Positions 7,668 to 16,317 of a stretch of 64,000 nucleotides of DNA are shown piece after piece. The stretch is from Pedobacter xixiisoli (GTDB taxonomy: Bacteria; Bacteroidota; Bacteroidia; Sphingobacteriales; Sphingobacteriaceae): positions 186,001 to 250,000 of the forward strand of contig NZ_OCMT01000001.1 of the NCBI RefSeq assembly GCF_900215335.1, written 5' to 3'. The translations under genes and the position numbers were made by a program. The stretch's first letter is position 1. Each line of letters begins with the position of its first letter. A model generated the notes under the pieces. That model searched no databases, was not told the DNA's origin, and saw only the letters and a list, made by a program, of their open reading frames with translations.

Positions 7668-8870
7668 TTAAAAATTTCCAGATTGGTTAATACCCGTTTT
7701 AAGGTTGATGATTCCGTAATCATTATTGTAAACACCTCCATTAGCAGCATTAAAATCATTGATATTTAAATTTGTACCATTAAAACTGATGGTGCCATTT
7801 GGAACGATATTTCCTTCAATCCTAATAGAATATTCGGTATGTGTTGTATTATCGCGATAATAGCCAATGCCGTGGTAGATATCATTTACAGGCGAAGCAA
7901 CATTGATTTTATTATTCAACACCTTCACATAATCTAAATAGGGGAAAGCTGGAGTGTTGCTGTATTCGTAAAGTAAAATCCCCGAATCATTCAACGTATT
8001 ATTAGAAATAATTAGGTTTTGACCGTTACGGGCTTTAATGGCACCACCATCGGCATTTGGTGGCCATCCGATAATGGTGTTCTTGTTGATCGTTATCCCG
8101 TTGAAACTATGTGCGTAGATGCCGTGGTCGGTTTGTAGAAGGTCTGAGTTAAGGACGATGTTACGATTGATTGTATTACCTTCAATAAGGGAGTTGGTTT
8201 GGCTGTTGTCGTTAATTGCCGTTACAAAATAGCCAGTGGCAGCGCCGTCGCCAAAAGTGCAATTAATGATTTTACTGTTAGAGGTACCGCTTTTGATCCA
8301 AATTCCTCTGCCACTATGGTTTACCCTCCTAGAAAATACGCAATTGGTAATTAATGGCAAATCTGTATCAGTAAGCTGTATGTAGGCATCAGAGTAATCA
8401 CTTTCATCGGTTCCTGCTTTTCTCACGCCGTAATCAAAAATACAGTCCTTAAATGTTGTTTTGGAAGAACCATTAATAACGAACCTTAAATTCCAAAAAG
8501 TAATACCAGAAAAAGTGCTGTTGCTGATATCGCTTGCATAGCTAAGTGATAGGAGCTGCGCTGTGCTACTGGTGGCGTCAAATATTGGATTGGCAGTGGT
8601 TTTTTTAATCATGGTCACACCAGTTTTAATATTAATTTTACCAGTAATACTATAAGTGCCGGCTTCTACCCATACCGTATCTCCGGCAGTTGCCGAAGCT
8701 AATACTTGATTAATTTGTACCAAAGTCATACCGCTGCTTACGGTAAAATTAGAAGCGGTACGAGTTTGGCTCGATTTTTTTTCGTTTGTGATTTTTTCGG
8801 TAGACGAATTTTTCTTGCAGCTTACTAGAGCTAGGCTCATCATAGCTACCATTAATATTTTCTTGCTCAT
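7668..8870 (-). CDS. Right-handed parallel beta-helix lipoprotein, candidate polysaccharide lyase
   Basis: 400 residues with a signal peptide and lipobox (LALVSC, Cys18). From about residue 45 the sequence is a parallel beta-helix: a TLVQINQVLASATAGDTVWV cap, then repeated NxxI/ITNCxF/GNTI turns, including SGITFWNLRF, KDCIFDYG, ITNCVFSR, INCTFGDG, IEGNTINRN, INKNTIIGW and ISNNTLN. Such folds occur in PL6 lyases (chondroitinase B, alginate lyases) and in C5-epimerases. A charged cleft segment DGGAIKARNGQN could carry catalytic Lys/Arg. Direct similarity to P. heparinus chondroitinase B is weak by eye, so I give only the fold. Being in the same locus as the PL8 lyase and sharing its promoter type favours a glycosaminoglycan enzyme. 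Confidence 0.65.
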   Translation of the reverse strand: MSKKILMVAMMSLALVSCKKNSSTEKITNEKKSSQTRTASNFTVSSGMTLVQINQVLASATAGDTVWVEAGTYSITGKINIKTGVTMIKKTTANPIFDATSSTAQLLSLSYASDISNSTFSGITFWNLRFVINGSSKTTFKDCIFDYGVRKAGTDESDYSDAYIQLTDTDLPLITNCVFSRRVNHSGRGIWIKSGTSNSKIINCTFGDGAATGYFVTAINDNSQTNSLIEGNTINRNIVLNSDLLQTDHGIYAHSFNGITINKNTIIGWPPNADGGAIKARNGQNLIISNNTLNDSGILLYEYSNTPAFPYLDYVKVLNNKINVASPVNDIYHGIGYYRDNTTHTEYSIRIEGNIVPNGTISFNGTNLNINDFNAANGGVYNNDYGIINLKTGINQSGNF

Positions 8871-8913
8871 TTTTCAGTTTAAAGGTTAGAATTTAAGAAA
8901 TAGCTTGTCGGTT

Positions 8914-8968
8914 TAAATTTATGGATGAAGAGGAATCGAGGAGGGGTATAAATTAGCTTTAAAAGGGT
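8914..8968 (-). promoter_or_regulatory. Candidate HTCS-controlled promoter of the beta-helix gene
   Basis: On the minus strand ACCCT (plus 8968-8964) and ACCCCT (plus 8947-8942) have their CCCT ends 22 bp apart. A TAAATTTA -7 box (plus 8921-8914) begins 21 bp after the second box. The predicted start is some 35-40 bp before the ATG. This matches the plus-strand promoters of the locus. Confidence 0.5.
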
Positions 8969-9083
8969 GTGTTTTTCACTTGCCAGAAAGCGGAAGCTGT
9001 TTTTGTTTAGCAAGTTAAGATTTCGAAAATATTGTACATTATATACCGAAATAGTTTACCTCATAATCAATATAAATTAATTA

Positions 9084-9142
9084 TTACCCTTATTTTAACT
9101 GATGGTTACCCCTCTTTTGTGCTTGGCTTATTCCTAAATTTG
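9084..9142 (+). promoter_or_regulatory. Candidate HTCS-controlled promoter of the susCD operon
   Basis: TTACCC at 9084-9089 and TTACCCC at 9106-9112 are 22 bp apart. A perfect Bacteroidota -7 box TAAATTTG (9135-9142) lies 22 bp after the second box. A TTTG at 9116-9119 is too close to be an ideal -33 element, as expected for an activator-dependent promoter. The start would be about 70 bp before susC. The remainder of the 8871-9216 gap is the divergent beta-helix promoter. Confidence 0.55.
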
Positions 9143-9216
9143 AGAAGATTATTTGAGCGGAATAGTATGAATGCTCGAATCATTAATCTAACCAAATAAC
9201 ATAAACTAAAAACAAT

Positions 9217-12200
9217 ATGAGGAAGATTTTAATTTTTCTTTTGTCGATGCTGACCAGTATTCAAATTTTTGCACAGTCTACCAAACAAGTAACAGGTACT
9301 GTAAAAGATTTTGAAACCGGAGAAACGCTGATTGGAGCAAGCGTGACTGTAAAGGGAAAAACATTAGGAGCCGTAACCGATGTCAACGGAAAATTCACCA
9401 TTAAAATAACTGACAGTGATGAGGTGCTGATATTTAAGTATATCAGTTACACTTCGCAGGAAGTATCTATCAAAGGTAAGTCGAGCGTAGAGGTAAGGCT
9501 TAGACCTGATAACGTTTCTTTGAATGAAATTGTAGTGGTTGGCTACGGCGAAGTTCAGCGTAAGGATTTAACAGGTGCTGTTGGCTCTGTGAAAATAGAA
9601 GACTTACAAAAAGCTCCTGTAGGTTCTGCGGTAGAAGCCTTAGCAGGTAGGGTAGCAGGTGTACAGGTATCCTCAGAAAGTGGCAAGCCTGGCGCTGGAG
9701 TAAATATTGTAGTGCGTGGCGCAAATTCTATTACCCAAGATAACTCTCCTTTATATGTAATTGATGGTTTCCCAATGGAGGATGCTAATGCTAGTATTTT
9801 AAATCCGGCAGAAATTGAATCTATAGAAGTGTTGAAAGATGCGTCTTCAACGGCTATCTATGGTGCTAGGGGTGCAAATGGAGTAATCATGATTACTACT
9901 AAAAGAGGGAAAGAAGGTGCGCCAACAATTAATTACAATGCTTATGCTGGCGTACAAAAAATCATCAATAAAATAGGATTGATGGATGCTTACGAGTACG
10001 TTAAATTGCATGCAGAAAGAGATCCCGTTGGTATTTTAACCAATTACTTAAGAGACGGTAGAACGCTTGATTATTATCGTGATGTAGAGCAAATAGATTG
10101 GCAAGATAGGCTTTTCCAATCTGCACCTATGCAAAACCATTCTATTTCTGTGATGGGTGGTAGCAAGAATACAAAATATTCAGTTTCAGGGAACCTTTTT
10201 GATCAAGATGGGATATTGATCAATTCTGGATTTAACCGCAAACAGTTCAAATTTACCTTAGATCAAACCTTTAATGATAAATTTAAAGTAGGTACATCTG
10301 TAATTTATACTGGGTCGAAATTATACGGTGCTAATCCTGCAACTCCTGATCAATCTTATTCTGCGATGAATTACTTGATGTACAGTGTTTGGGGATACAG
10401 GCCAACTTCATTTAGTGGAGTAGAATTAGAGGATTTATTAACCGATCCCGATTTGAGTGCCGATGATGGTAGAAATGATTTCCGGATTAACCCTATTCTT
10501 TCTGCAAAGAATGAGCTGCGTCAAACTTTCGAAAATCGCTTGGTAGCAAATGGTTTTGCTGAGTACTCATTTTCTAAAAGCCTAAAATTTAAAGTTACAG
10601 GAGGAATCAATAACGGAGCTTACAGGCAGGAAACTTTTAATAATTCGCAAACAAGATATGGATATTTTGCCAGCACCGATAAGGTAAATGGGGCAATTAT
10701 GTATACCAACAGTAATACTTGGCAAAACGAAAATTTATTAACCTACACCAAAAAGTTTGGTAAACATAACTTAAACGCCGTTGGTGGATTGATTTTTCAG
10801 GAGAATAACTATAAGAGATATGGCTTACGAGCTACTCAAATGCCAAATGAAGTGCTTGGTTTAGCAGGTTTAAGTCAAGGAATATCGCAACCGGTAACTT
10901 CATTGAATAGCGAATGGTCTTTAATGTCGTACTTAGGGCGTGTTAACTATAATTATAAGTACAAATATTACATTACCGCTTCTTTTAGAGCAGATGGGTC
11001 TTCTAAATTTAGAGACGGCAACAGATGGGGGTACTTTCCTTCTACAGCACTTTCTTGGAGAATCATCAATGAAGATTTCATGAAGAAATATAAGTTCATC
11101 TCTGATGCTAAATTAAGAGCTGGGTACGGTGTAACTGGTAACAACAGGGTTTCTGATTTTGCTACCTATACCCAAATGAATTTCGATAACACTGGCCCTA
11201 CCTACAACGGTTATTATTCTTTCAACAACAGTTTAACCCAAGGTGTATTTTTAAGTTCGTTGGCTAATCCAGATTTGAAATGGGAAACTACAGGACAAAC
11301 CAATATAGGCTTAGATCTAGGTTTCTTCAAACAACGCATAAGTCTTACGGCAGATTACTATAAAAAGATAACTACTAACTTGTTGCTAAATGCACAATTG
11401 CCTTATTCTACGGGATATGCTAATGCATTTAAAAACATTGGAAAAACCTCTAACGAAGGATTTGAGTTAAGTATCACTACGGAAAATATCAAAACGGACA
11501 AATTCAACTGGACTAGTTCATTTAATATCGCTTTCAACAAAAACAAAGTATTGGAATTAACCGAAAATCAGGAAAGCTTGATTAGCACGGTGCCATGGGA
11601 TCAAAATTATAGAGAATTGCCTGGCTATATCGTTAAAAAAGGCCAGCCATTAGGACAGATTTACGGTTTTATTTGGGATGGTGTTTATCAATACGCTGAT
11701 TTTGACCAATTGCCAAGCGGTGCTTATCAGCTTAAAAGTGGAATAACTACTAACGGTAATACTAGGACCTTAATTCAGCCAGGAGATATTAAATACAGAG
11801 ATTTGAATGGCGACGGTGTAGTGAATGATTTGGATCGTACCGTAATTGGTAGAAGTTATCCAATTCATCAGGGTGGTTTTAGTAACAGTTTTAGATACAA
11901 AAACTTCGATCTAAGTGTCTTCCTTCAATGGTCTTACGGTAATGATGTGCTAAATGCGAATCGCCTACTGTTTGAGGCAGGCAACAAACCATATTTAAAT
12001 CAGTATGCTACTTTCTCAGACAGATGGACACCTACGAATACCAATACCGATATGTTTAGGGTAAATGGGCAGGGACCTACAGCTTATTCGAGCAGAATCG
12101 TAGAAGATGGTTCGTATCTAAGATTAAAAACAGTTGATTTTGGTTACAGATTGCCTTCTGAATTATTGAAGCGCATCAAGTTGAAATCTGCTAGGGTTTA

Positions 12201-12351
12201 TGTTTCGGCGCAGAACTTATTTACCATTACCAACTACTCGGGCTATGATCCAGAAGTCGCGGTGTATTATTCGCCTTTAACACCAGGATTTGATTATTCA
12301 TCTTATCCTCGTCCTAAAACATTTGTGTTTGGTTTAAACGTATCATTATAA
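9217..12351 (+). CDS. SusC-type TonB-dependent outer membrane transporter
   Basis: 1044 residues, a usual size for SusC. After a signal peptide (to about residue 20, IFAQS) comes a carboxypeptidase-regulatory-like domain (VTGTVKDFETGETLIGASV to about residue 95). Next is the plug domain starting NEIVVVGYGEVQRKDLTGAV, with VEALAGRVAGVQV and ADASST-like ESIEVLKDASSTAIYGARGA. The remainder is the 22-strand barrel ending in FGLNVSL with an aromatic-poor but typical beta end. SusC imports oligosaccharides in partnership with the SusD lipoprotein encoded 10 bp downstream. It heads the operon of the chondroitin/hyaluronan locus, so its substrate is probably a glycosaminoglycan oligosaccharide. Confidence 0.95.
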   Translation: MRKILIFLLSMLTSIQIFAQSTKQVTGTVKDFETGETLIGASVTVKGKTLGAVTDVNGKFTIKITDSDEVLIFKYISYTSQEVSIKGKSSVEVRLRPDNVSLNEIVVVGYGEVQRKDLTGAVGSVKIEDLQKAPVGSAVEALAGRVAGVQVSSESGKPGAGVNIVVRGANSITQDNSPLYVIDGFPMEDANASILNPAEIESIEVLKDASSTAIYGARGANGVIMITTKRGKEGAPTINYNAYAGVQKIINKIGLMDAYEYVKLHAERDPVGILTNYLRDGRTLDYYRDVEQIDWQDRLFQSAPMQNHSISVMGGSKNTKYSVSGNLFDQDGILINSGFNRKQFKFTLDQTFNDKFKVGTSVIYTGSKLYGANPATPDQSYSAMNYLMYSVWGYRPTSFSGVELEDLLTDPDLSADDGRNDFRINPILSAKNELRQTFENRLVANGFAEYSFSKSLKFKVTGGINNGAYRQETFNNSQTRYGYFASTDKVNGAIMYTNSNTWQNENLLTYTKKFGKHNLNAVGGLIFQENNYKRYGLRATQMPNEVLGLAGLSQGISQPVTSLNSEWSLMSYLGRVNYNYKYKYYITASFRADGSSKFRDGNRWGYFPSTALSWRIINEDFMKKYKFISDAKLRAGYGVTGNNRVSDFATYTQMNFDNTGPTYNGYYSFNNSLTQGVFLSSLANPDLKWETTGQTNIGLDLGFFKQRISLTADYYKKITTNLLLNAQLPYSTGYANAFKNIGKTSNEGFELSITTENIKTDKFNWTSSFNIAFNKNKVLELTENQESLISTVPWDQNYRELPGYIVKKGQPLGQIYGFIWDGVYQYADFDQLPSGAYQLKSGITTNGNTRTLIQPGDIKYRDLNGDGVVNDLDRTVIGRSYPIHQGGFSNSFRYKNFDLSVFLQWSYGNDVLNANRLLFEAGNKPYLNQYATFSDRWTPTNTNTDMFRVNGQGPTAYSSRIVEDGSYLRLKTVDFGYRLPSELLKRIKLKSARVYVSAQNLFTITNYSGYDPEVAVYYSPLTPGFDYSSYPRPKTFVFGLNVSL

Positions 12352-12361
12352 GAGGGCAGTC

Positions 12362-13990
12362 ATGAAAAAATATATAAATACAATTCAAACTATAAAAAAA
12401 GCCAATCTTTCTCCTAAGGGATGGAAGAAGAACATGGTATTTGTGGCTACTTGCATCATAATCATTGCAGCAAGCGGATGCAAGAAATTCTTAGATAAAT
12501 CACCAACTTTTATTGTAAAGGAAAACTATTATAATAACGAAAATGATGTGAATAATGGTTTAGCAGGAGTTTACGATGTGCTTGGTAAAGAAGAGATTTA
12601 CGGAGGTAATTACCAGTTGCTACTTTCTGTCGCAGACGATGGTTTCTACTCTAGGAGTGCTTACACATTTGGTCCGGCAGTCTATAATTTCGATGCTGCA
12701 GATGCTACCGTAGCTAATTTTTGGAGATACTTGTATGAAGGCATTGAGCGTGCAAATGTATTCTTAGCAAGCGTGGATAAAGTAAATATGCCGCAAGCTG
12801 CGAAGGATGCGGCTAAGGGAGAGGTGAAATTTTTAAGAGCTTACTATTATTTTCTTTTGGTAGATAATTTTGGAAATGTGCCTTTGAAAACCACGCCAAC
12901 AGCTTCGGTGAATGACGTGAATATCAAAGCTGCACCACAAAGGGAGATTTATAATTTCATCACGAAAGAAATGGAAGAAGCGGAAGGTTTGGTTAAAACA
13001 GCAACATCCATAGGTTTTGGTGGTAAAGTATCTAAGTCTACAGTTAGAGGTATTTTAGCCAGAGTTTATTTGAAAATGGCTGGTGCGCCATTGAAAGACC
13101 AAAGCAAATTTGCCGACGTATTAAAATGGACAAGGAAGATTATTTATCCAGATGCTGGAGCAAATGAACACCGATTGCTGCCAAGCTATCAACAGATTTT
13201 TACCAATTATGCCGGAGATAAGTACGATATAGGGGAGAGCATTTGGGAAGTGGAATTATATGGCAACAGAGGTGGAGATTTCGAATCGGGACGTATAGGC
13301 AATACCATCGGTTTGCAATGCAATGATGATGCTTATGGTTACAGCTATGGCTTAGTGAACACAACCAAAAAATTATTTGATAGCTACGAAAATCAAGATG
13401 TTAGGAAAAATTGGGCCATAGCGCCATATCAATATACCTACAGCACGGTAAATACTTTAATTACGGTTACCGATTCTCTGAATTGGACTTCTGCACAGAT
13501 TTATAACAGAAACGTAGGGAAATTTCGTAGAGCTTACGAAAAGTTAAAGCCTAAAAATAGAAACTACACACCGCAAAACTTCCCCTTATTACGCTATGCA
13601 GATGTTTTATTGATGTTTGCCGAAGCAGAAAATGAAGTAAATGGGCCAAGTTCTCTGGCAAAGCAAGCATTAAAAGAAGTGAGATTGAGGGCGAATGCTA
13701 CAGATATCACTGCTTCAATTTCGTCTTATGACGATTTAAAAACCGCAGTGAGGAGGGAACGTTTCCTAGAACTTTCTTTCGAGAGTTTAAGGAAATTCGA
13801 TTTAGTAAGGTGGGACATTTTTGTATCAGAAATGAACCAATTAGGAACCGCAATACAGGCCGATGCAGGTGCTACTTGGAGTTTCGGTGCATTGGCAGGT
13901 AAAAGCGTAACTAGCAGGAATAATTTGTTGCCAATTCCTGTACTGGAGCTTTCATTAAATAAAGGATTATCTCAAAATACAGGATGGTAA
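12362..13990 (+). CDS. SusD-type surface glycan-binding lipoprotein
   Basis: 542 residues. ATG at 12362 lies 10 bp after susC; an internal Met at 12434 would give a shorter, more typical signal peptide, and both place the lipobox IAASGC at the same Cys. SusD/RagB features follow: CKKFLDKSPT, an N-terminal YNNENDVNNGLAGVYD helix, TPR-like helices (AKGEVKFLRAYYYFLLVDNFG), and the C-terminal RYADVLLMFAEAENEVNGPS and RRERFLELSFESLRKFDLVRW blocks. It binds glycan at the cell surface and lids the SusC barrel. Specificity cannot be read directly but should match the lyases nearby. Confidence 0.93.
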   Translation: MKKYINTIQTIKKANLSPKGWKKNMVFVATCIIIIAASGCKKFLDKSPTFIVKENYYNNENDVNNGLAGVYDVLGKEEIYGGNYQLLLSVADDGFYSRSAYTFGPAVYNFDAADATVANFWRYLYEGIERANVFLASVDKVNMPQAAKDAAKGEVKFLRAYYYFLLVDNFGNVPLKTTPTASVNDVNIKAAPQREIYNFITKEMEEAEGLVKTATSIGFGGKVSKSTVRGILARVYLKMAGAPLKDQSKFADVLKWTRKIIYPDAGANEHRLLPSYQQIFTNYAGDKYDIGESIWEVELYGNRGGDFESGRIGNTIGLQCNDDAYGYSYGLVNTTKKLFDSYENQDVRKNWAIAPYQYTYSTVNTLITVTDSLNWTSAQIYNRNVGKFRRAYEKLKPKNRNYTPQNFPLLRYADVLLMFAEAENEVNGPSSLAKQALKEVRLRANATDITASISSYDDLKTAVRRERFLELSFESLRKFDLVRWDIFVSEMNQLGTAIQADAGATWSFGALAGKSVTSRNNLLPIPVLELSLNKGLSQNTGW

Positions 13991-14001
13991 ATATAAATAA
14001 C

Positions 14002-14931
14002 ATGATGAAGAAAATATCTCTACTTTCATTACTGCTCATTGGTTTATTTGGCTGTAACAAAAAAGAAGTAATTGTGCTAGATTTTGACGTGAAACCTGAA
14101 AAATCGAGCTACAAAGTTGGTGAAGCAGTAAATTTTATAATTACTGGTAATCCAGATCAAGTCTTATTCTTTTCTGGAGCAGAAGGTCATAAATATGCTT
14201 ATAAAGATAGAACACAGGCACAAAGTGACCAAATTACATTAGAATTTGCGACCAACAGACGCTACGGTTTAGATGCACAACAACCTCAATCATTTAGGAT
14301 TTTGGCTTCGCAAACCTTTGGTGGTACCTACACTTCTGCTGGGGTAAATCCTGCCGACTGGATAGATATTACTTCGGCATTTACCTTGTCTGGTACACAA
14401 TCTACTGATGTAGCTTATGTATCTTCTGGTGTAGTAAACCTCACTTCTTTAACCAGTTTGGGCTTAACGCTAGATAAAGCGAAGCCGATTTATTTTGCTT
14501 TTAAGTACACTGGCGTAACAGGAACTACTCAGCCGCGTTGGTGGGTTAACAAATTTGATATTAAAACCATCACTACAGATGCTCAGGTATTGCCAGTGGC
14601 AAGCATTGCAACAGCTGGTTGGACATCAGTGAAAGTACTCGCTACTTCGCCAGTAAGTTGGATTTTCGGTACCGATAACATTTTGAAGTTTCAAGGTGGT
14701 GGAGCTACAGTTGGGAGCAATCAGGTATGGGCTATTTCTGCAGGGCTTTCGCTTACCAAAGTGCAGCCAGATACAGGTGTAGCGTTGAAAAATATGAGTA
14801 CTAGGATGGATGCTTATCAGCATACTTACACTATAGCTGGTACATATACGGCAACTTTTATCGCCTCAAACGTGAATATTTATGGAGAAAGCAAAACAAT
14901 GAAAGAAGTTCAAGTAAATATTGTGCCTTAG
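14002..14931 (+). CDS. DUF5017 domain lipoprotein, SusE-position glycan-binding protein
   Basis: About 310 residues starting at MMKKISLLSLLLIGLFGC; the upstream GTG/ATG at 13984 overlaps susD and only adds residues before the signal peptide. The lipobox LFGC anchors it to the outer membrane. The N-terminal segment SSYKVGEAVNFIITGNPDQV followed by LFFSGAEGHKYAYKDRT is the hallmark of DUF5017 proteins, which follow susD in many loci. The remainder is a beta-sandwich with repeated aromatic residues. It probably helps capture the polysaccharide on the surface. Position and lipoprotein signal support this; binding has not been shown. Confidence 0.8.
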   Translation: MMKKISLLSLLLIGLFGCNKKEVIVLDFDVKPEKSSYKVGEAVNFIITGNPDQVLFFSGAEGHKYAYKDRTQAQSDQITLEFATNRRYGLDAQQPQSFRILASQTFGGTYTSAGVNPADWIDITSAFTLSGTQSTDVAYVSSGVVNLTSLTSLGLTLDKAKPIYFAFKYTGVTGTTQPRWWVNKFDIKTITTDAQVLPVASIATAGWTSVKVLATSPVSWIFGTDNILKFQGGGATVGSNQVWAISAGLSLTKVQPDTGVALKNMSTRMDAYQHTYTIAGTYTATFIASNVNIYGESKTMKEVQVNIVP

Positions 14932-15037
14932 TCAACCTATTGGATTGCTAATGTAAATCCTAACCAATTTTTTATTACTGATTACAAGATTTGGTAGTTT
15001 CTGAAGCTGCCGAAAGGAGACCTTTTTATCCTAAAAA

Positions 15038-16303
15038 ATGAATAAACAAATGAATTCGAGCTTTAAAAAAACAAATCTCACTGTCCTTGCAAGCCTGTTT
15101 TTTGCTACTTCTGTTGCAAATGCGCAGATGATTAAGAAAGATTTTGAAGTGGCAGATCAGCAGTATAAAATTATGTTGGAAACACAACATGATTTAACTA
15201 GCTTTCCTAGAAGTACAGACGAAAATGGTAAGGTGAAAGGGGTGGGTGTATTCGATTGGACCGGAGGTTTCTTTCCAGGGGTAATGTGGTATATCTACGA
15301 ATACACTAAAAATCCAGCTTGGCTAGCCTCAGCTACAAAATGGACTACAGCCTTGGAAAAAGGGAAGGATTTGAACCAACATCATGACATCGGATTTGTG
15401 ATGTACTGTTCTTATGGCAATGCAGTAAGGTTAGAAAAAGATCCAAAAAAACGGGAAGAGTACAATAACATATTGATTCATTCTGCTAAAACGGCACTAA
15501 CTCGTTTCGATCCTAAAGTTGGGCTAATCAAATCATGGAATACAAAAGCTTCTTGGGATGGAAAAACCACATGGCAATATCCGGTAATTATTGATAACAT
15601 GATGAATTTGGAAATGTTATGCTATGTGTCAAAAATCACGGGAGATCCTATTTATAAAAATGTTGCCATCAGCCATGCTTTAAAAACGATGGAAAACCAT
15701 TTCAGAAAAGATTTTAGCACTTACCATGTCGTAGATTATGATCCGAAAACTGGAAAGGTTTTACATCAGCAAACTAATCAAGGCTATTCGGATGATTCTA
15801 CTTGGTCTAGAGGGCAAGGCTGGGCAATTTATGCCTACACGATGATGTATCGTGAAACGGGCGACAAACGTTTTTTAGCAACTGCAAAAAAAGCAGCTGA
15901 CTTTTACCTAAAACACCCTAACTTACCCAAAGATAAAATCCCTTATTGGGACTTTAACGTGGGGCAAAAAGGTTACCAAGCAGATTGGAAAACAGAAGGT
16001 AGAATCAATTTAAAAGCTATTCCTAGAGATGCTTCTGCTGGTGCATTGGTGGCTTCTGGCTTGTTAGAACTAAGTAATTACGTAGGTAAAAAGCAAAAGC
16101 AGTTTTATTTCAAGAATGCAGAAACTATGCTTAAATCATTATCTAGTGAAAAATATTTGGCTAAGGTTGGTACCAACGCAGGCTTTATCTTAAAAGAATC
16201 TGTAGGTAGTTTTCCTCACAATTTTGAAGTAGGTACGCCATTGGTATATGCCGATTATTATTTCTTGGAAGCATTATTAAGATATCAGAAAGCAGTAAAT
16301 TAG
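15038..16303 (+). CDS. Unsaturated glucuronyl hydrolase, GH88
   Basis: 421 residues with a signal peptide to about residue 30 (SVANAQ). GH88 enzymes hydrate the 4,5-unsaturated uronic acid that lyases leave at the non-reducing end, releasing it from the disaccharide. The two Asp of the active site are visible: Asp117 in HHDIGFVMYCSYGNA and Asp186 in YPVIIDNMMNLEML. The (alpha/alpha)6 repeats TWSRGQGWAIYAYTMMY and RDASAGALVASGLLEL are also typical. It is 106 bp after the DUF5017 gene and 14 bp before the GH3 gene, so it belongs to the susCD operon. With the PL8 lyase it makes a complete depolymerise-and-trim route for chondroitin or hyaluronan. Confidence 0.93.
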   Translation: MNKQMNSSFKKTNLTVLASLFFATSVANAQMIKKDFEVADQQYKIMLETQHDLTSFPRSTDENGKVKGVGVFDWTGGFFPGVMWYIYEYTKNPAWLASATKWTTALEKGKDLNQHHDIGFVMYCSYGNAVRLEKDPKKREEYNNILIHSAKTALTRFDPKVGLIKSWNTKASWDGKTTWQYPVIIDNMMNLEMLCYVSKITGDPIYKNVAISHALKTMENHFRKDFSTYHVVDYDPKTGKVLHQQTNQGYSDDSTWSRGQGWAIYAYTMMYRETGDKRFLATAKKAADFYLKHPNLPKDKIPYWDFNVGQKGYQADWKTEGRINLKAIPRDASAGALVASGLLELSNYVGKKQKQFYFKNAETMLKSLSSEKYLAKVGTNAGFILKESVGSFPHNFEVGTPLVYADYYFLEALLRYQKAVN

Positions 16304-16317
16304 ATCATTAAGTTTTT

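Noticed and set aside
7668..8870. Firm naming as chondroitinase B
   Set aside because: Only the beta-helix fold and context agree; characteristic residues of the P. heparinus enzyme were not matched.
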